Part shown: one piece after another, positions 15,332 to 27,004 of the stretch
How the letters are laid out: every line of letters begins with the position of its first letter
Position numbering within the stretch: position 1 is the first letter of the stretch
Assembly (NCBI GenBank): GCA_964630235.1
Contig: CAZVUO010000003.1
Location: 1-64,000 of the forward strand
Direction: 5' to 3'
Length of the DNA: 64,000 nucleotides
Source of the DNA: JBFLYH01 sp964630235
GTDB taxonomy: Bacteria; Oederibacteriota; JAAXVQ01; JAUVAV01
Translations under genes and position numbers: made by a program
Notes under the pieces: generated by a model
Seen by the model: the letters and a program-made list of their open reading frames with translations, nothing else
The model's database searches: none
What the model was told of the DNA's origin: nothing

Positions 15332-15550
15332 ATGGCCGATTGTCCGCGCGCACGCGAGTGCGCCTTCTATAACGACAAAATGAGCAGCATCTCCGGGCTC
15401 GCGCCGTTATATAAAATCACTTACTGCGCCAACCAATTCGATGCCTGCACCCGGTATCTGGTGGCCCAAATTCTCGGCAGGAAAGCGGTCCCCGATGATC
15501 TGCTTCCCAGCCAGATCCAGAAGGCCTACGAGGTCATCACGAACGCCTGA
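15332..15550 (+). CDS. Cys-rich miniprotein, first of a tandem pair
   Basis: 72 aa from ATG 15332; an upstream in-frame TTG at 15281 would add 17 residues but its sister gene supports the ATG. Cysteines are arranged as MADCPRARECAFYND near the N-terminus and YCANQFDACTRYLV in the middle: C-x5-C and C-x6-C. This resembles small 'CPxxxxCxFFN...YC...C.RY' proteins common in Deltaproteobacteria-like genomes, whose function is unknown; four Cys suggest binding of a metal or Fe-S cluster. The following gene, 210 bp on, is a paralog of exactly the same length. Confidence 0.7.
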   Translation: MADCPRARECAFYNDKMSSISGLAPLYKITYCANQFDACTRYLVAQILGRKAVPDDLLPSQIQKAYEVITNA

Positions 15551-15677
15551 ACGACGAGACTTCACCCTTACGCTGCATCCGTTCGATTCCGCCACGGAGA
15601 GTGCAAAAATCACCCGCGAGCGGCAACTCCCCCCAGGAAATCAGCTCATTTTTCAAGCCATTTATTTGCATTCCGAA

Positions 15678-15706
15678 TTTGCAGGTAAAAATCGCGGTTA
15701 TATACT
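15678..15706 (+). promoter_or_regulatory. Possible promoter for the second Cys-rich miniprotein
   Basis: TTTGCA (15678-15683), 17-base spacer, TATACT (15701-15706), about 55 bases before the ATG. The -35 box is weak (4/6). Confidence 0.4.
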
Positions 15707-15759
15707 TAAACCAGGGAAAGGCACGTTTCTCAGGCCGCTGTTTCAAGGAGGTGAAGGCC

Positions 15760-15978
15760 ATGGAGGAATGCCCGCTCTTTCATGCTTGCCCGTTCTTCAA
15801 TGATCAGGAGGCCCAGCCGCCGCGGTTCGCCGTCCTCTTCAAAATCCGTTACTGCATGCACGATTACGAACACTGCGCGCGCTATCTGGTCGGAAAAAAG
15901 ATCGGTTTCGAACGGGTGCCGCTGGATCTTCTGCCAGGCGAGAACGAGCGCATCGAACAACTTCTGGCCACAGGCTGA
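15760..15978 (+). CDS. Cys-rich miniprotein, second of a tandem pair
   Basis: 72 aa, the same length as its neighbour. The ATG is set by an almost perfect ribosome site, AAGGAGGTGA, five bases upstream. The cysteine pattern is the same: MEECPLFHACPFFNDQ, then RYCMHDYEHCARYLVGKK. LFKIRYC here matches LYKITYC in the first protein, and both end with a PxDLLPxx helix. A metal- or cluster-binding role is inferred from the conserved four Cys. A strong hairpin terminator follows about 100 bases downstream. Confidence 0.75.
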   Translation: MEECPLFHACPFFNDQEAQPPRFAVLFKIRYCMHDYEHCARYLVGKKIGFERVPLDLLPGENERIEQLLATG

Positions 15979-16076
15979 AGGCAGGGTCTGACCTGAAAGT
16001 GAAGCGGCGTTCACGGGAGGCGTCCGCGCGCCACGCGGCCTCCGCGTTGGCCAGAGGATAAAGAGGCCCGATAATG

Positions 16077-16112
16077 AACACCCCAGGCCCTTCCCGGGGC
16101 CTGGGGTGTTTT
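16077..16112. terminator. Bidirectional intrinsic terminator
   Basis: A 14-bp perfect GC-rich stem (AACACCCCAGGCCC against its complement) with a 6-base loop, followed by TTT on the plus strand. It lies between the convergent miniprotein and PLAT-domain genes and can serve both. Confidence 0.75.
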
Positions 16113-16140
16113 GGTATCAAGCCGTTCACCAAACAGCCGA

Positions 16141-16989
16141 CTAGCTCTTAAAAAACACCTCGAGCTTTTTCGGCCACAGCGACACGTGGTCCACCAAGCC
16201 GCCGGGCAGCATATTCTTCACTTGGTCGTCCAGCTGTTTTTTCAGCACGGATTTGATCATGGGTTTGATCTTATTTTCGATCTTGGATTCGATGATCTCC
16301 GCGATGCCGAACGTCACGACCGAGAACCAGGTGGGAAAATCCACGGAAACATCCAGGCTCAGGATGGTCACCTGGGCCTGGCCGTTCTGGACCACGGGGA
16401 GGAATTTCGCCTTCAAGGTCACTTCCGGATCCGGGGCATTGGAAATGCTGGCTTTGAATTTTTGCTTTAAATAGATATAGGTCGGCTCAACCGTGACGGT
16501 CAAGCCCCCCTTGAGCGTCAGGTTGTCCCACTTTCCGTTCTTGAACACCACGTCAATCAGGTTGGTCTTGATGTAGCTCTTGATCATGTCCTGACTAAGA
16601 AAAAACCGCGTGGGCATGTCGACATCCGGTTTGGTGCTGGTTTTTTCCCAGTGCCTGACGGACTCGTCTTCGATCCATTTGTTGATGGCGTTGTTTTCAT
16701 AATGCGTGGCATTGTTGACCAGCACTTTTAAACCGCCAAAATTCCAACCGCCGTTATCGCCATCCGGCGCTTTGCAAATGAGATATCTCCAAATATCCGA
16801 GGTTTGCAGCCCCCCGGCCGGCAGGGTCAAGGTAAAGGTGTCGGTATGGCCTTTCTCGAAGTCGTCCTTATTGGGATTGTTGAGCTGCCAGCGGTATTTG
16901 CCGATGTCAAACCAGATCGAGTCATCCGTGCCGGCCTTGCTGACATTGCCGGTTTTAACCTGAACCTTTAAACTGTTGACCTTGGCCAT
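16141..16989 (-). CDS. PLAT/LH2-domain protein with lipid-binding-like C-terminal half
   Basis: 282 aa with no signal peptide. Residues 1-115 fit a PLAT/LH2 beta-sandwich: LKVQVKTGNVSKAGTDDSIW, WQLNNPNKDDFEKGHTDTFTL, DIWRYLICKAPDGDNGGWNF. PLAT domains mediate membrane or lipid contact in lipoxygenases and lipases. The C-terminal half contains long beta strands (GLTVTVEPTYIYLKQKFKA) and an amphipathic helix (KIENKIKPMIKSVLKKQLDD) reminiscent of BPI/TULIP lipid-binding folds; this second assignment is tentative. No catalytic residues of a lipoxygenase or lipase are present. AGGGGG lies about 12 bases before the start. The gene stands alone. Confidence 0.65.
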   Translation of the reverse strand: MAKVNSLKVQVKTGNVSKAGTDDSIWFDIGKYRWQLNNPNKDDFEKGHTDTFTLTLPAGGLQTSDIWRYLICKAPDGDNGGWNFGGLKVLVNNATHYENNAINKWIEDESVRHWEKTSTKPDVDMPTRFFLSQDMIKSYIKTNLIDVVFKNGKWDNLTLKGGLTVTVEPTYIYLKQKFKASISNAPDPEVTLKAKFLPVVQNGQAQVTILSLDVSVDFPTWFSVVTFGIAEIIESKIENKIKPMIKSVLKKQLDDQVKNMLPGGLVDHVSLWPKKLEVFFKS

Positions 16990-17144
16990 AATGCTTAAAA
17001 CCCCCTTGGTGTAGTTGTCTGCAGGCGTGATTGGGATTTCCGCCAGGACTTTCTTTTATAGCACGATTAAATGGGCAGGTGGTGATTTTTTCTTAAAAAA
17101 ATAATCCCTTTCGGCCACGGTCCATTACTCGTTTTCCCATATAA

Positions 17145-17176
17145 AAAACGCCCCGGAAAAACAATCCGGGGCGTTT
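17145..17176 (-). terminator. Intrinsic terminator downstream of gltD
   Basis: A 12-bp stem (minus strand AAACGCCCCGGA with its complement) and a 7-base loop, followed on the minus strand by a T-run ending in ATAT. It lies about 230 bases after the gltD stop and just past the decayed gltD duplicate. Confidence 0.75.
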
Positions 17177-17256
17177 GGGGGATGATCAACACAGTCGTGG
17201 TCTGATCTATCGGACGTGGGCGGGTGTTTCAATCCGGAGGATCTCTTCAGCGCTTT

Positions 17257-17357
17257 GGGACTAGCTACGTGGTCAGGTAGCGATGGATCCCTTCCGCGGC
17301 CTGCCTTCCTCAATATATTGCGCGGACCACCAGCGAAGTTCCCAGCTCCGCGTCGCC
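17257..17357 (-). pseudogene. Decayed duplicate of the gltD 3' end
   Basis: These 101 bases align without gaps to 17396-17496 (offset 139), with about 80 identical positions by my reading. Translated on the minus strand they give GDAELGTSLVVRAIY, a TGA stop, then GRQAAEGIHRYLTT and a stop. The gltD C-terminus reads GDAEMGASLVVRAIFRGRQ and on through the same AAEGIHRYLTT. This is either a partial tandem duplication of the gene end or the leftover of a second gltD lost by deletion. Substitutions are concentrated in the middle, and the C-terminal peptide is unchanged. Confidence 0.8.
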
Positions 17358-17403
17358 CCGACTGGATTCACCTCTATTGGCGCCAGAGGCGCCGAGGGAC
17401 TAG

Positions 17404-18816
17404 CTACGTGGTCAGGTAACGATGGATGCCTTCTGCGGCTTGTCTTCCTCTGAATATGGCCCTCACTACGAGTGACGCTCCCATTTCCGCGTCGCCGGCC
17501 GCGAAGACGCCGGGCGCGCTGGTCATGAAATGCGCGTCCACCTTGAGGTTGCCCCGCTGGTCTTTTTCCAGCTGAAGGTCGGAAACGAGCGGTCCGTGTT
17601 CCACATGCACGAAGCCCATGGCCAAGAGCACCAGGTCGGCCTTGAGCTCGAACTCCGAACCGGGAATTTCCTTGCAGGCCTTGGGGTCCGACCAGTCGAG
17701 CTTGATGCACTGCAGGGCCGTGACGCGGCCGTTCTTTCCGATGATCTGCTTGGTGCCGATGCTCCACAGACGCTCGCAGCCTTCCTCGTGCGAGGTGCTG
17801 GTGCGCATGACCTGCGGCCAGGTGGGCCAGGGATTGGTGGCCGCGCGTTCGGCCGGCGGCGCGCACAAGAGTTCGATCTGGGTGACCGAGGCCGCGCCGT
17901 GTCGGCGGCTCGTGCCGATGCAGTCCGCGCCCGTGTCGCCGCCGCCGATCACGACCACGTGCTTGCCCTTGGCCGTGATCAGCTGGTCCCGGGGGACCTG
18001 GTCGCCGGCCACCAGACGGTTCTGCTGGCCGAGCAGTTCCAAGGCAAAGTGCACGCCGGTCAATTCCCGCCCCGGGACTTTCAGATCGCGCGGCACGCCC
18101 GCGCCCGCGGCGATGAGGATCGCGTGGAAGCGTTCTTTAAGTTCCGCGGCCGTGATGTCCACGCCCGCGTTGACCTTGGTCTCGAACCAAACGCCCTCGG
18201 AGCGCATTTGGTCCATGCGCCGGTCCAGAACGCTCTTTTCCAGTTTGAAATCCGGAATGCCGTAGCGCAGGAGCCCGCCGATCCGGTCCGCCTTCTCGTA
18301 CAAGGTCACATCGTGCCCGAGCCGGGCCAGCTGCTGGGCCGCTGACAATCCGGCCGGCCCGGACCCCACCACCGCCACTTTTTTACCGGTCTTGCGCGGA
18401 GCGTGCAGGGGTTTGATCCAGCCTTCGCGCCAGCCGCGTTCCACGATCTGCAGTTCGATGTGCCGGATCGTGACGGGTTTTTGGTTGATGGACAGGGTGC
18501 AGGCCGGTTCGCAGGGCGCGGGACAGATGCGCCCCGTGATCTCGGGCAGGTTGTTGGTAGCGTGCAAGAGCTCGAGCGCCCGCTGCCAGTGCCCGCGGTA
18601 CACCATATCGTTCCAGTCGGGAATGAGGTTCTTGACCGGGCAGCCGAAGGCGTGGCAGGTGGGAACTCCGCAGTCCATGCAGCGCGCGGCCTGCTGCTCC
18701 AGTTCCGCCAGGCTGAGGGGCTGTTCGATCTCGCCGTAGTCGTGGACGCGCTGCTCCACCGGGCGCTTGGCCGGGTCCTGGCGTGCGAATTCGAGAAATC
18801 CTGTGGGTTTGGCCAT
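17404..18816 (-). CDS. gltD: Glutamate synthase small (beta) subunit
   Basis: 470 aa, close to the 472 usual for GltD. It feeds NAD(P)H electrons to GltB for conversion of 2-oxoglutarate and glutamine into two glutamates in the cytoplasm. Visible features: the N-terminal Cys-rich Fe-S region (CMDCGVPTCHAFGCPVKN and CPAPCEPACTLS), the FAD-binding Rossmann motif VVGSGPAGLSAAQQLARLG, and the NADPH-binding VVIGGGDTGADCIGTSRRHG. The C-terminal FAD contact region contains GVFAAGDAEMGASLVVRAI. AGGAG stands 6-7 bases before the ATG. It follows gltB by 61 bp, so a gltB-gltD operon is likely. A decayed copy of its own 3' end lies downstream. Confidence 0.95.
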   Translation of the reverse strand: MAKPTGFLEFARQDPAKRPVEQRVHDYGEIEQPLSLAELEQQAARCMDCGVPTCHAFGCPVKNLIPDWNDMVYRGHWQRALELLHATNNLPEITGRICPAPCEPACTLSINQKPVTIRHIELQIVERGWREGWIKPLHAPRKTGKKVAVVGSGPAGLSAAQQLARLGHDVTLYEKADRIGGLLRYGIPDFKLEKSVLDRRMDQMRSEGVWFETKVNAGVDITAAELKERFHAILIAAGAGVPRDLKVPGRELTGVHFALELLGQQNRLVAGDQVPRDQLITAKGKHVVVIGGGDTGADCIGTSRRHGAASVTQIELLCAPPAERAATNPWPTWPQVMRTSTSHEEGCERLWSIGTKQIIGKNGRVTALQCIKLDWSDPKACKEIPGSEFELKADLVLLAMGFVHVEHGPLVSDLQLEKDQRGNLKVDAHFMTSAPGVFAAGDAEMGASLVVRAIFRGRQAAEGIHRYLTT

Positions 18817-18834
18817 AAAAAGCTCCTAAAAAAC

Positions 18835-18872
18835 TCTGACCGGTCTGACCACTCGGACTGGTCCGACGCGTC
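18835..18872. repeat. GACCGGTCTGAC-type short repeat in the gltB-gltD spacer
   Basis: Degenerate units of 9-10 bp (CTGACCGGTCTGACC, ACTCGGACTGGTCCGAC) fill nearly the whole spacer. The same units fill the carA-carB spacer at 26958-27004. They contain nested palindromes such as GACCGGTC. Confidence 0.6.
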
Positions 18873-18877
18873 GAAGG

Positions 18878-21800
18878 CTACTGCTTGCCTTCGGCGTACA
18901 CTTCCTCGGTCGCCGACACGGTTTCCGTATCCGGCGCTTCCTTCTGCCCCATGCGCTCCAGCACGCGCTTGTACTCGATGGGCATGACCTTCACGAACAG
19001 GGGCAGGCGGGTCTCCCAGTTATCCAGAATGGCCTTGGCCTTGACGCTGCGGGTATAGCGGAGGTGGGCTTCCAGCAATCCGCGCAGCTGCTGCTGGTCA
19101 CGCGGGGTCCTCACGCTCTCCAGGTCCACCATGTCCAGGTTGCAGCGGGTGTCGAACAGCTCGGACTCATCGTACACGTAAGCCACGCCCCCGCTCATGC
19201 CCGCGGCGAAGTTGACGCCCGTCGGGCCGAGGACCGCCACGCAGCCGCCGGTCATGTATTCGCAGCCGTGGTCGCCCACACCCTCCACGACGGCGACCGC
19301 TCCGGAATTGCGCACGCCGAAGCGCTCCCCGGCGAGACCGCGCAGGTACACTTCCCCGCCCGTGGCGCCGTACAGGATGACGTTGCCCGCGATGATGTTC
19401 TCCTCGGGCACGAAGGCCGCGTTCGCCTGAGGCCGGACCGCGATCCGGCCGCCGGACATACCTTTGCCCAGGTAGTCATTGGCCTCGCCCTCGACCATGA
19501 ACTCCAGCCCAGGGGCCAGGAACGCCCCAAAACTCTGGCCGGCCGAACCGCTGAAATTGAAACGGATCGTGCCGTCCGGCAGGCCCTGGGCCCCGAAGCG
19601 CTTCACGATCTCGCCGGAGAGCATGGCGCCAGCCGTGCGGTGAACATTGCGAATGGGCAGATAGACCTCGACCCGCTGGCCGCGCTCGAGCGCCGGCCGG
19701 GCGAGTTTGATCAGGTCCTGGTCAAAGGCCTGTTCCAGGGCGTGGTCCTGTGAGCGGGTGCAGCGCCGGGCTTCTCCACGGGCCGGGGCGAGAATGGCCG
19801 AGTAATCCAATCCCTTGGCCTTGTAGTGATCCACCGCGGGCTGGAACTCCAGCCGGTCCACGCGGCCGACCATCTCGTCCACGGTGCGGAAACCCAGGCG
19901 GGCCATGTGCTCGCGCAGGTCCTGGGCGATGAAGTTCAGGAAGCGGACCACGTATTCCGGCTTGCCCGTATAGCGCGCGCGCAGGACCGGGTCCTGGCTG
20001 GCCACACCCACCGGGCAGGTGTTCAAGTGGCACTTGCGCATCATCACGCAGCCCAGGGCGACCAGCACCGTGGTGCCGAAGCCGAACTCCTCGGCACCCA
20101 TGAGCGCCGCGATGGCCAGGTCGCGGCCGGTCTTGAGCTGGCCGTCGCACTGCACCCGGATGCGGTCCCGCAGGGCGTTGGCGACCAGGGTCTGCTGGGT
20201 CTCGGCCAGACCGAGCTCCCACGGCAGGCCCGTGTGCTTGATGGACGTGAGGGGCGAGGCGCCGGTGCCGCCGTCGTAACCCGAGATCAGAACCATGTCG
20301 GCCTTGGCCTTGGCCACGCCGGCCGCGATCGTGCCCACCCCGACCTCGGAGACCAGCTTGACCGAAACCCGGGCCGTGGGATTCACAACTTTGAGATCGT
20401 AGATCAGCTGGGCCAGGTCCTCGATGGAATAGATGTCATGGTGCGGGGGCGGCGAGATCAGGGTCACGCCCGGCGTGGTGTGGCGGACCCGGGCGATGTC
20501 CGCGGAAACCTTGTGCCCGGGCAGCTGTCCGCCCTCGCCCGGTTTGGCGCCCTGGGCCATCTTGATCTGCAGTTCATCCGCGTTGATCAGATACTGGGTG
20601 GTCACGCCAAAGCGGCCCGAGGCCACCTGTTTGGTGGCCGAGCGCTTGGAGTCGCCGTTGGGGAGCGGCGCGTAGCGGGCCGGGTCTTCCCCGCCTTCCC
20701 CGGAATTGCTGCGTCCGCCCACGCGGTTCAAGGCGATGGCGATATCCTCGTGCGCGTTCTGGGATATCGAGCCGAAGGACATGGCCGCGGTCACGAAACG
20801 CCGGGTGATGGCTTCCACCGGTTCGACCTCTTCCAGGGGCACGGGAGCCCCAGCCTTGAACGTCATGAGGCTGCGCAGGGTGGCGCGTTCGGCCGACTGA
20901 TCGTCAATCAGGCGGGTGTAGTTCTTGAACGCCTGGTAGTCGTCATTGCGCACGGCCAGCTGGAAACAGCAGATGGATTCCGGAGTCCAGAGATGCTTCT
21001 CGCCGCCTTCGCGCACGTGGTACTGCCCGCCCACGTCCAGCACCCGGGAGGGTTCCGCCTCCGGCGGGAACGCCTGGGCCAGGCGCGCACCGGACTCGGC
21101 CGCGATCTCCGCGAGACCGACGCCTTCCACCCGCGAGGCCGTGCCCGTGAAGTAGCGCTCCACCAAGCGCGTTGACAGTCCCACGGCCTCGAAGATCTGG
21201 GAGCCGAAGAAACTGCGCACCGTGGAAATGCCCATGCGGCTGAAGGTCTTGAGCAGGCCTTTCTTGACCGCGGTGATGTACGCGTCCATGGCTTCTTCGG
21301 GCCTCAGGGGCCGGTCGAGCAGGCCTTTCTGGGCCAGGTCGCACACCGTGGCATACGCCGCGTAGGGGCAGACCGCGTTGGCGCCGAAAGCGGACAGCAG
21401 GGCGAAGTGGATGACCTCGCGGGTCTCGCCGGTGTCCACCAGAATGCCGGCCAGGGTGCGCAGGCCGCGCCGGATCAGGTGATGGTGCAGGCCCGAGACC
21501 GCGAGCAGCGAGGGAATGGGCGCGCGTTTGGCGTCCAGGCCGCGGTCGGTCAGGATGAGCAACGAGGCGCCGCCCGCGATCGCGGCTTCGGCCTGATGGA
21601 ACAACGCGTCCAGGGCCTGCTCCAGGCCCTTGCCGCCGGCAGCGGCGGAGAACAGCATCTCCAGGGTGGCGGTCTTGAGCTCGGGCCGCGGGTTGCGGCT
21701 GATGCGTTCCAGGTCCTCGGGCGTGAGCAGGGGCTGGGGCAGTTTGAGCTGGCGGCAATGCTGGGGTGTTTCGGCCAGCAGGTTCTGCTGGCGCCCCACG

Positions 21801-23452
21801 AAACTCATGAGGGACATGACCAGCTCCTCGCGCAGGGGGTCAATCGGCGGGTTGGTCACCTGGGCGAAAAGCTGCTTGAAATAGTGGAATAACAGCTGGG
21901 GGCGCTTGGAGAGCACGGCCAGGGCCGCGTCATTGCCCATGGAGCCCACGGCCTCCTGGCTGTTGCCGGCCATGGGCGCGATGACCATCTTCAGTTCCTC
22001 TTCGCTGTAGCCGAAGGCGTGCTGATAGCGCAGGAGCTGGTCCGGATCCAAAGCCGGGTTCTCGGCCGTTTCGAACAGGCCGCGCAGCTGCAAACGGTTC
22101 TCCCTTACCCATTTGCGGTAGGGCTGCTGCCGCGCGATCCTGGCCTTGATCTCCAGGTCCGGAACGATCCGGTGCTCGTCCAGGTCAACCAGGAACATCT
22201 TGCCGGGCTGCAGGCGCCCCTTCTGGCGGATCTGCTCCGGGGGGAACTCGAGCACCCCGGCTTCCGAGGCCATCACGATCATGCCGTTCAGGGTCACCAC
22301 ATAACGGCACGGGCGCAGGCCATTGCGGTCGAGCACGCCGCCGATATAGCGGCCGTCGGTCACCACCACCGCGGCCGGGCCGTCCCAGGGTTCCATGAAA
22401 GCCGAGTGATATTCGTAGAAAGCGCGCTTGTCCTCGCTGAGATGGTACTTGGCGCCCCAGGCCTCGGGGATCATCATCATGAGCGCGTGCGGCAGCGAGC
22501 GGCCGCCGGCCACGAGAAGCTCCAGGGCGTTGTCCAGGGCGGCCGAATCCGAACCGCCCTCCGCGATCACGGGTTTGAGTTTTTCCAGGTCCGGCCCGAA
22601 AAGATCCGAGGCCATCTGGGCTTCCCGCGCGCGCATGCGGTTCACGTTGCCGCGCAGGGTGTTGATCTCGCCGTTGTGGGCCAGGTAGCGGAACGGCTGG
22701 GCCAGGCTCCAGGTGGGCAGGGTGTTGGTGCTGTAGCGCTGGTGCACCAGCGCGAAGGCGGCCTGGAACGCCGGTTGGGACAGGTCCGGGTAAAAAGTGA
22801 GCAGCTGCGTGCCGGTGAGCATGCCCTTGTACACCACGGTGCGGCTGGAGAGGCTGGGCAGATAAAACGCGGAAAAGTCCGCGTCCGACCAGCCCGCCAC
22901 TTCCTTTTCCACCAGCCGGCGGATGACGTACAGCTTTCGTTCCAGGGCCTCGGCCTCGATCCGGCCCCGGCCCAGGAAGCACTGCCGGATGTCCGGCTGG
23001 GTGGCGCGGGAGAACTCGCCCAGGTGGTCCGAGGCCACGGGCACGGGCCGCCAGCCGAGCACAGCCAGTCCTTCGTCCTGGGCCGCGCGCTCCAGGGCTT
23101 CGCGGCAGCGCTGGTTCAAGGCGGCCTCGGTCGGCAGGAAACACATGGCCACGCCGTACTGGCCGAGCGGTGGCAGGTCCAGGCTGAGCCTGGCGGCCTC
23201 CTGATGGAAGAACGCGTCCGGCATTTGCAGCAGGAGACCGGCTCCGTCGCCCGTGGCTTTGTCTCCGCCCACGGCGCCGCGGTGCTCGAGGTTGACCAGG
23301 ATCTTGACCGCGCTCTCGACCAGGTCGTGGCGCGGCACCCCGTCCAGCCGCGCGAGCAGGCCGATCCCGCAGCTGTCGTGCTCGTACTGCGGGTCGTACA
23401 GGCCCTGCTTGGGTGCGAATCCGGCGGCATTGACACCAGTGAAATAGGTCAC
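18878..23452 (-). CDS. gltB: Glutamate synthase large (alpha) subunit
   Basis: About 1,524 aa. The start is taken as GTG 23452 because AGGAGAG lies 9 bases upstream; ATGs at 23476 and 23533 would add 8 or 27 residues. The Ntn glutaminase nucleophile is the Cys of EHDSCGIGL, so the first ~27 residues would be a removable propeptide. Then come the glutaminase domain (SNTLPTWSLAQPFRYLAHNG), the central domain, the FMN-binding synthase domain (GRFGVTTQYL, GYDGGTGASPLTSIKHTG), the [3Fe-4S] site CHLNTCPVGVASQDP, and the GXGXG helix domain near the end (GGVAYVYDE region). It converts glutamine and 2-oxoglutarate to glutamate with GltD. Confidence 0.95.
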   Translation of the reverse strand: MTYFTGVNAAGFAPKQGLYDPQYEHDSCGIGLLARLDGVPRHDLVESAVKILVNLEHRGAVGGDKATGDGAGLLLQMPDAFFHQEAARLSLDLPPLGQYGVAMCFLPTEAALNQRCREALERAAQDEGLAVLGWRPVPVASDHLGEFSRATQPDIRQCFLGRGRIEAEALERKLYVIRRLVEKEVAGWSDADFSAFYLPSLSSRTVVYKGMLTGTQLLTFYPDLSQPAFQAAFALVHQRYSTNTLPTWSLAQPFRYLAHNGEINTLRGNVNRMRAREAQMASDLFGPDLEKLKPVIAEGGSDSAALDNALELLVAGGRSLPHALMMMIPEAWGAKYHLSEDKRAFYEYHSAFMEPWDGPAAVVVTDGRYIGGVLDRNGLRPCRYVVTLNGMIVMASEAGVLEFPPEQIRQKGRLQPGKMFLVDLDEHRIVPDLEIKARIARQQPYRKWVRENRLQLRGLFETAENPALDPDQLLRYQHAFGYSEEELKMVIAPMAGNSQEAVGSMGNDAALAVLSKRPQLLFHYFKQLFAQVTNPPIDPLREELVMSLMSFVGRQQNLLAETPQHCRQLKLPQPLLTPEDLERISRNPRPELKTATLEMLFSAAAGGKGLEQALDALFHQAEAAIAGGASLLILTDRGLDAKRAPIPSLLAVSGLHHHLIRRGLRTLAGILVDTGETREVIHFALLSAFGANAVCPYAAYATVCDLAQKGLLDRPLRPEEAMDAYITAVKKGLLKTFSRMGISTVRSFFGSQIFEAVGLSTRLVERYFTGTASRVEGVGLAEIAAESGARLAQAFPPEAEPSRVLDVGGQYHVREGGEKHLWTPESICCFQLAVRNDDYQAFKNYTRLIDDQSAERATLRSLMTFKAGAPVPLEEVEPVEAITRRFVTAAMSFGSISQNAHEDIAIALNRVGGRSNSGEGGEDPARYAPLPNGDSKRSATKQVASGRFGVTTQYLINADELQIKMAQGAKPGEGGQLPGHKVSADIARVRHTTPGVTLISPPPHHDIYSIEDLAQLIYDLKVVNPTARVSVKLVSEVGVGTIAAGVAKAKADMVLISGYDGGTGASPLTSIKHTGLPWELGLAETQQTLVANALRDRIRVQCDGQLKTGRDLAIAALMGAEEFGFGTTVLVALGCVMMRKCHLNTCPVGVASQDPVLRARYTGKPEYVVRFLNFIAQDLREHMARLGFRTVDEMVGRVDRLEFQPAVDHYKAKGLDYSAILAPARGEARRCTRSQDHALEQAFDQDLIKLARPALERGQRVEVYLPIRNVHRTAGAMLSGEIVKRFGAQGLPDGTIRFNFSGSAGQSFGAFLAPGLEFMVEGEANDYLGKGMSGGRIAVRPQANAAFVPEENIIAGNVILYGATGGEVYLRGLAGERFGVRNSGAVAVVEGVGDHGCEYMTGGCVAVLGPTGVNFAAGMSGGVAYVYDESELFDTRCNLDMVDLESVRTPRDQQQLRGLLEAHLRYTRSVKAKAILDNWETRLPLFVKVMPIEYKRVLERMGQKEAPDTETVSATEEVYAEGKQ

Positions 23453-23683
23453 TGCTGTTCTCTCCTGTCCATCCATGGTCCAGCCTGTCCTTGTCTTATG
23501 GCAACCGGTCAGCGGAACAGCTGACCGCGGCATTTATTTTCCTGTTCCTCTGCTCTGCTGCTCTGCTGCTCTGCTTTCTGCTGCTCTGGCGGGGCGCCGT
23601 GCGCCCTTCCCGCTTCCTTTTTGATCAGGTGAGCAGTTGAGCAGTGGACCGCAGCAGAACTTTTCGTTCACCTGCTCAACTGT
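23453..23683. other. carB-gltB spacer of GAGCAG/CTGCTC repeats
   Basis: Much of this spacer is CTGCTCTG-type microrepeat and GAGCAGTTGAGCAG-type units. No clear promoter boxes for gltB were found. A 31-bp segment is duplicated exactly, with the second copy inside the carB reading frame. Confidence 0.5.
23576..23606. repeat. 31-bp direct repeat, spacer copy
   Basis: Starts TTCTGCTGCTCTGGCGGGGC and runs to GCGCCC. It is identical to 23691-23721, 115 bp away, which overlaps the end of carB. Confidence 0.75.
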
Positions 23684-26941
<3,258 letters not shown>

Positions 26942-26957
26942 GGGATCGGCCTTTCAC

Positions 26958-27004
26958 TTGACCGGTCGGACAGGTCTGACGCGTCTGACCGGTCTGACCA
27001 GTCT
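26958..27004. repeat. GACCGGTCTGAC-type short repeat in the carA-carB spacer
   Basis: Tandem degenerate units (TTGACCGGTCGGACAGG, TCTGACGCG, TCTGACCGG, TCTGACCAG) reaching into the carA stop codon. Same family as 18835-18872. Confidence 0.6.

Noticed and set aside
17125..17313. 62-codon frame over the gltD duplicate
   Set aside because: It reads the duplicated DNA in a different frame from gltD and runs through the terminator hairpin, so it is not a gene.
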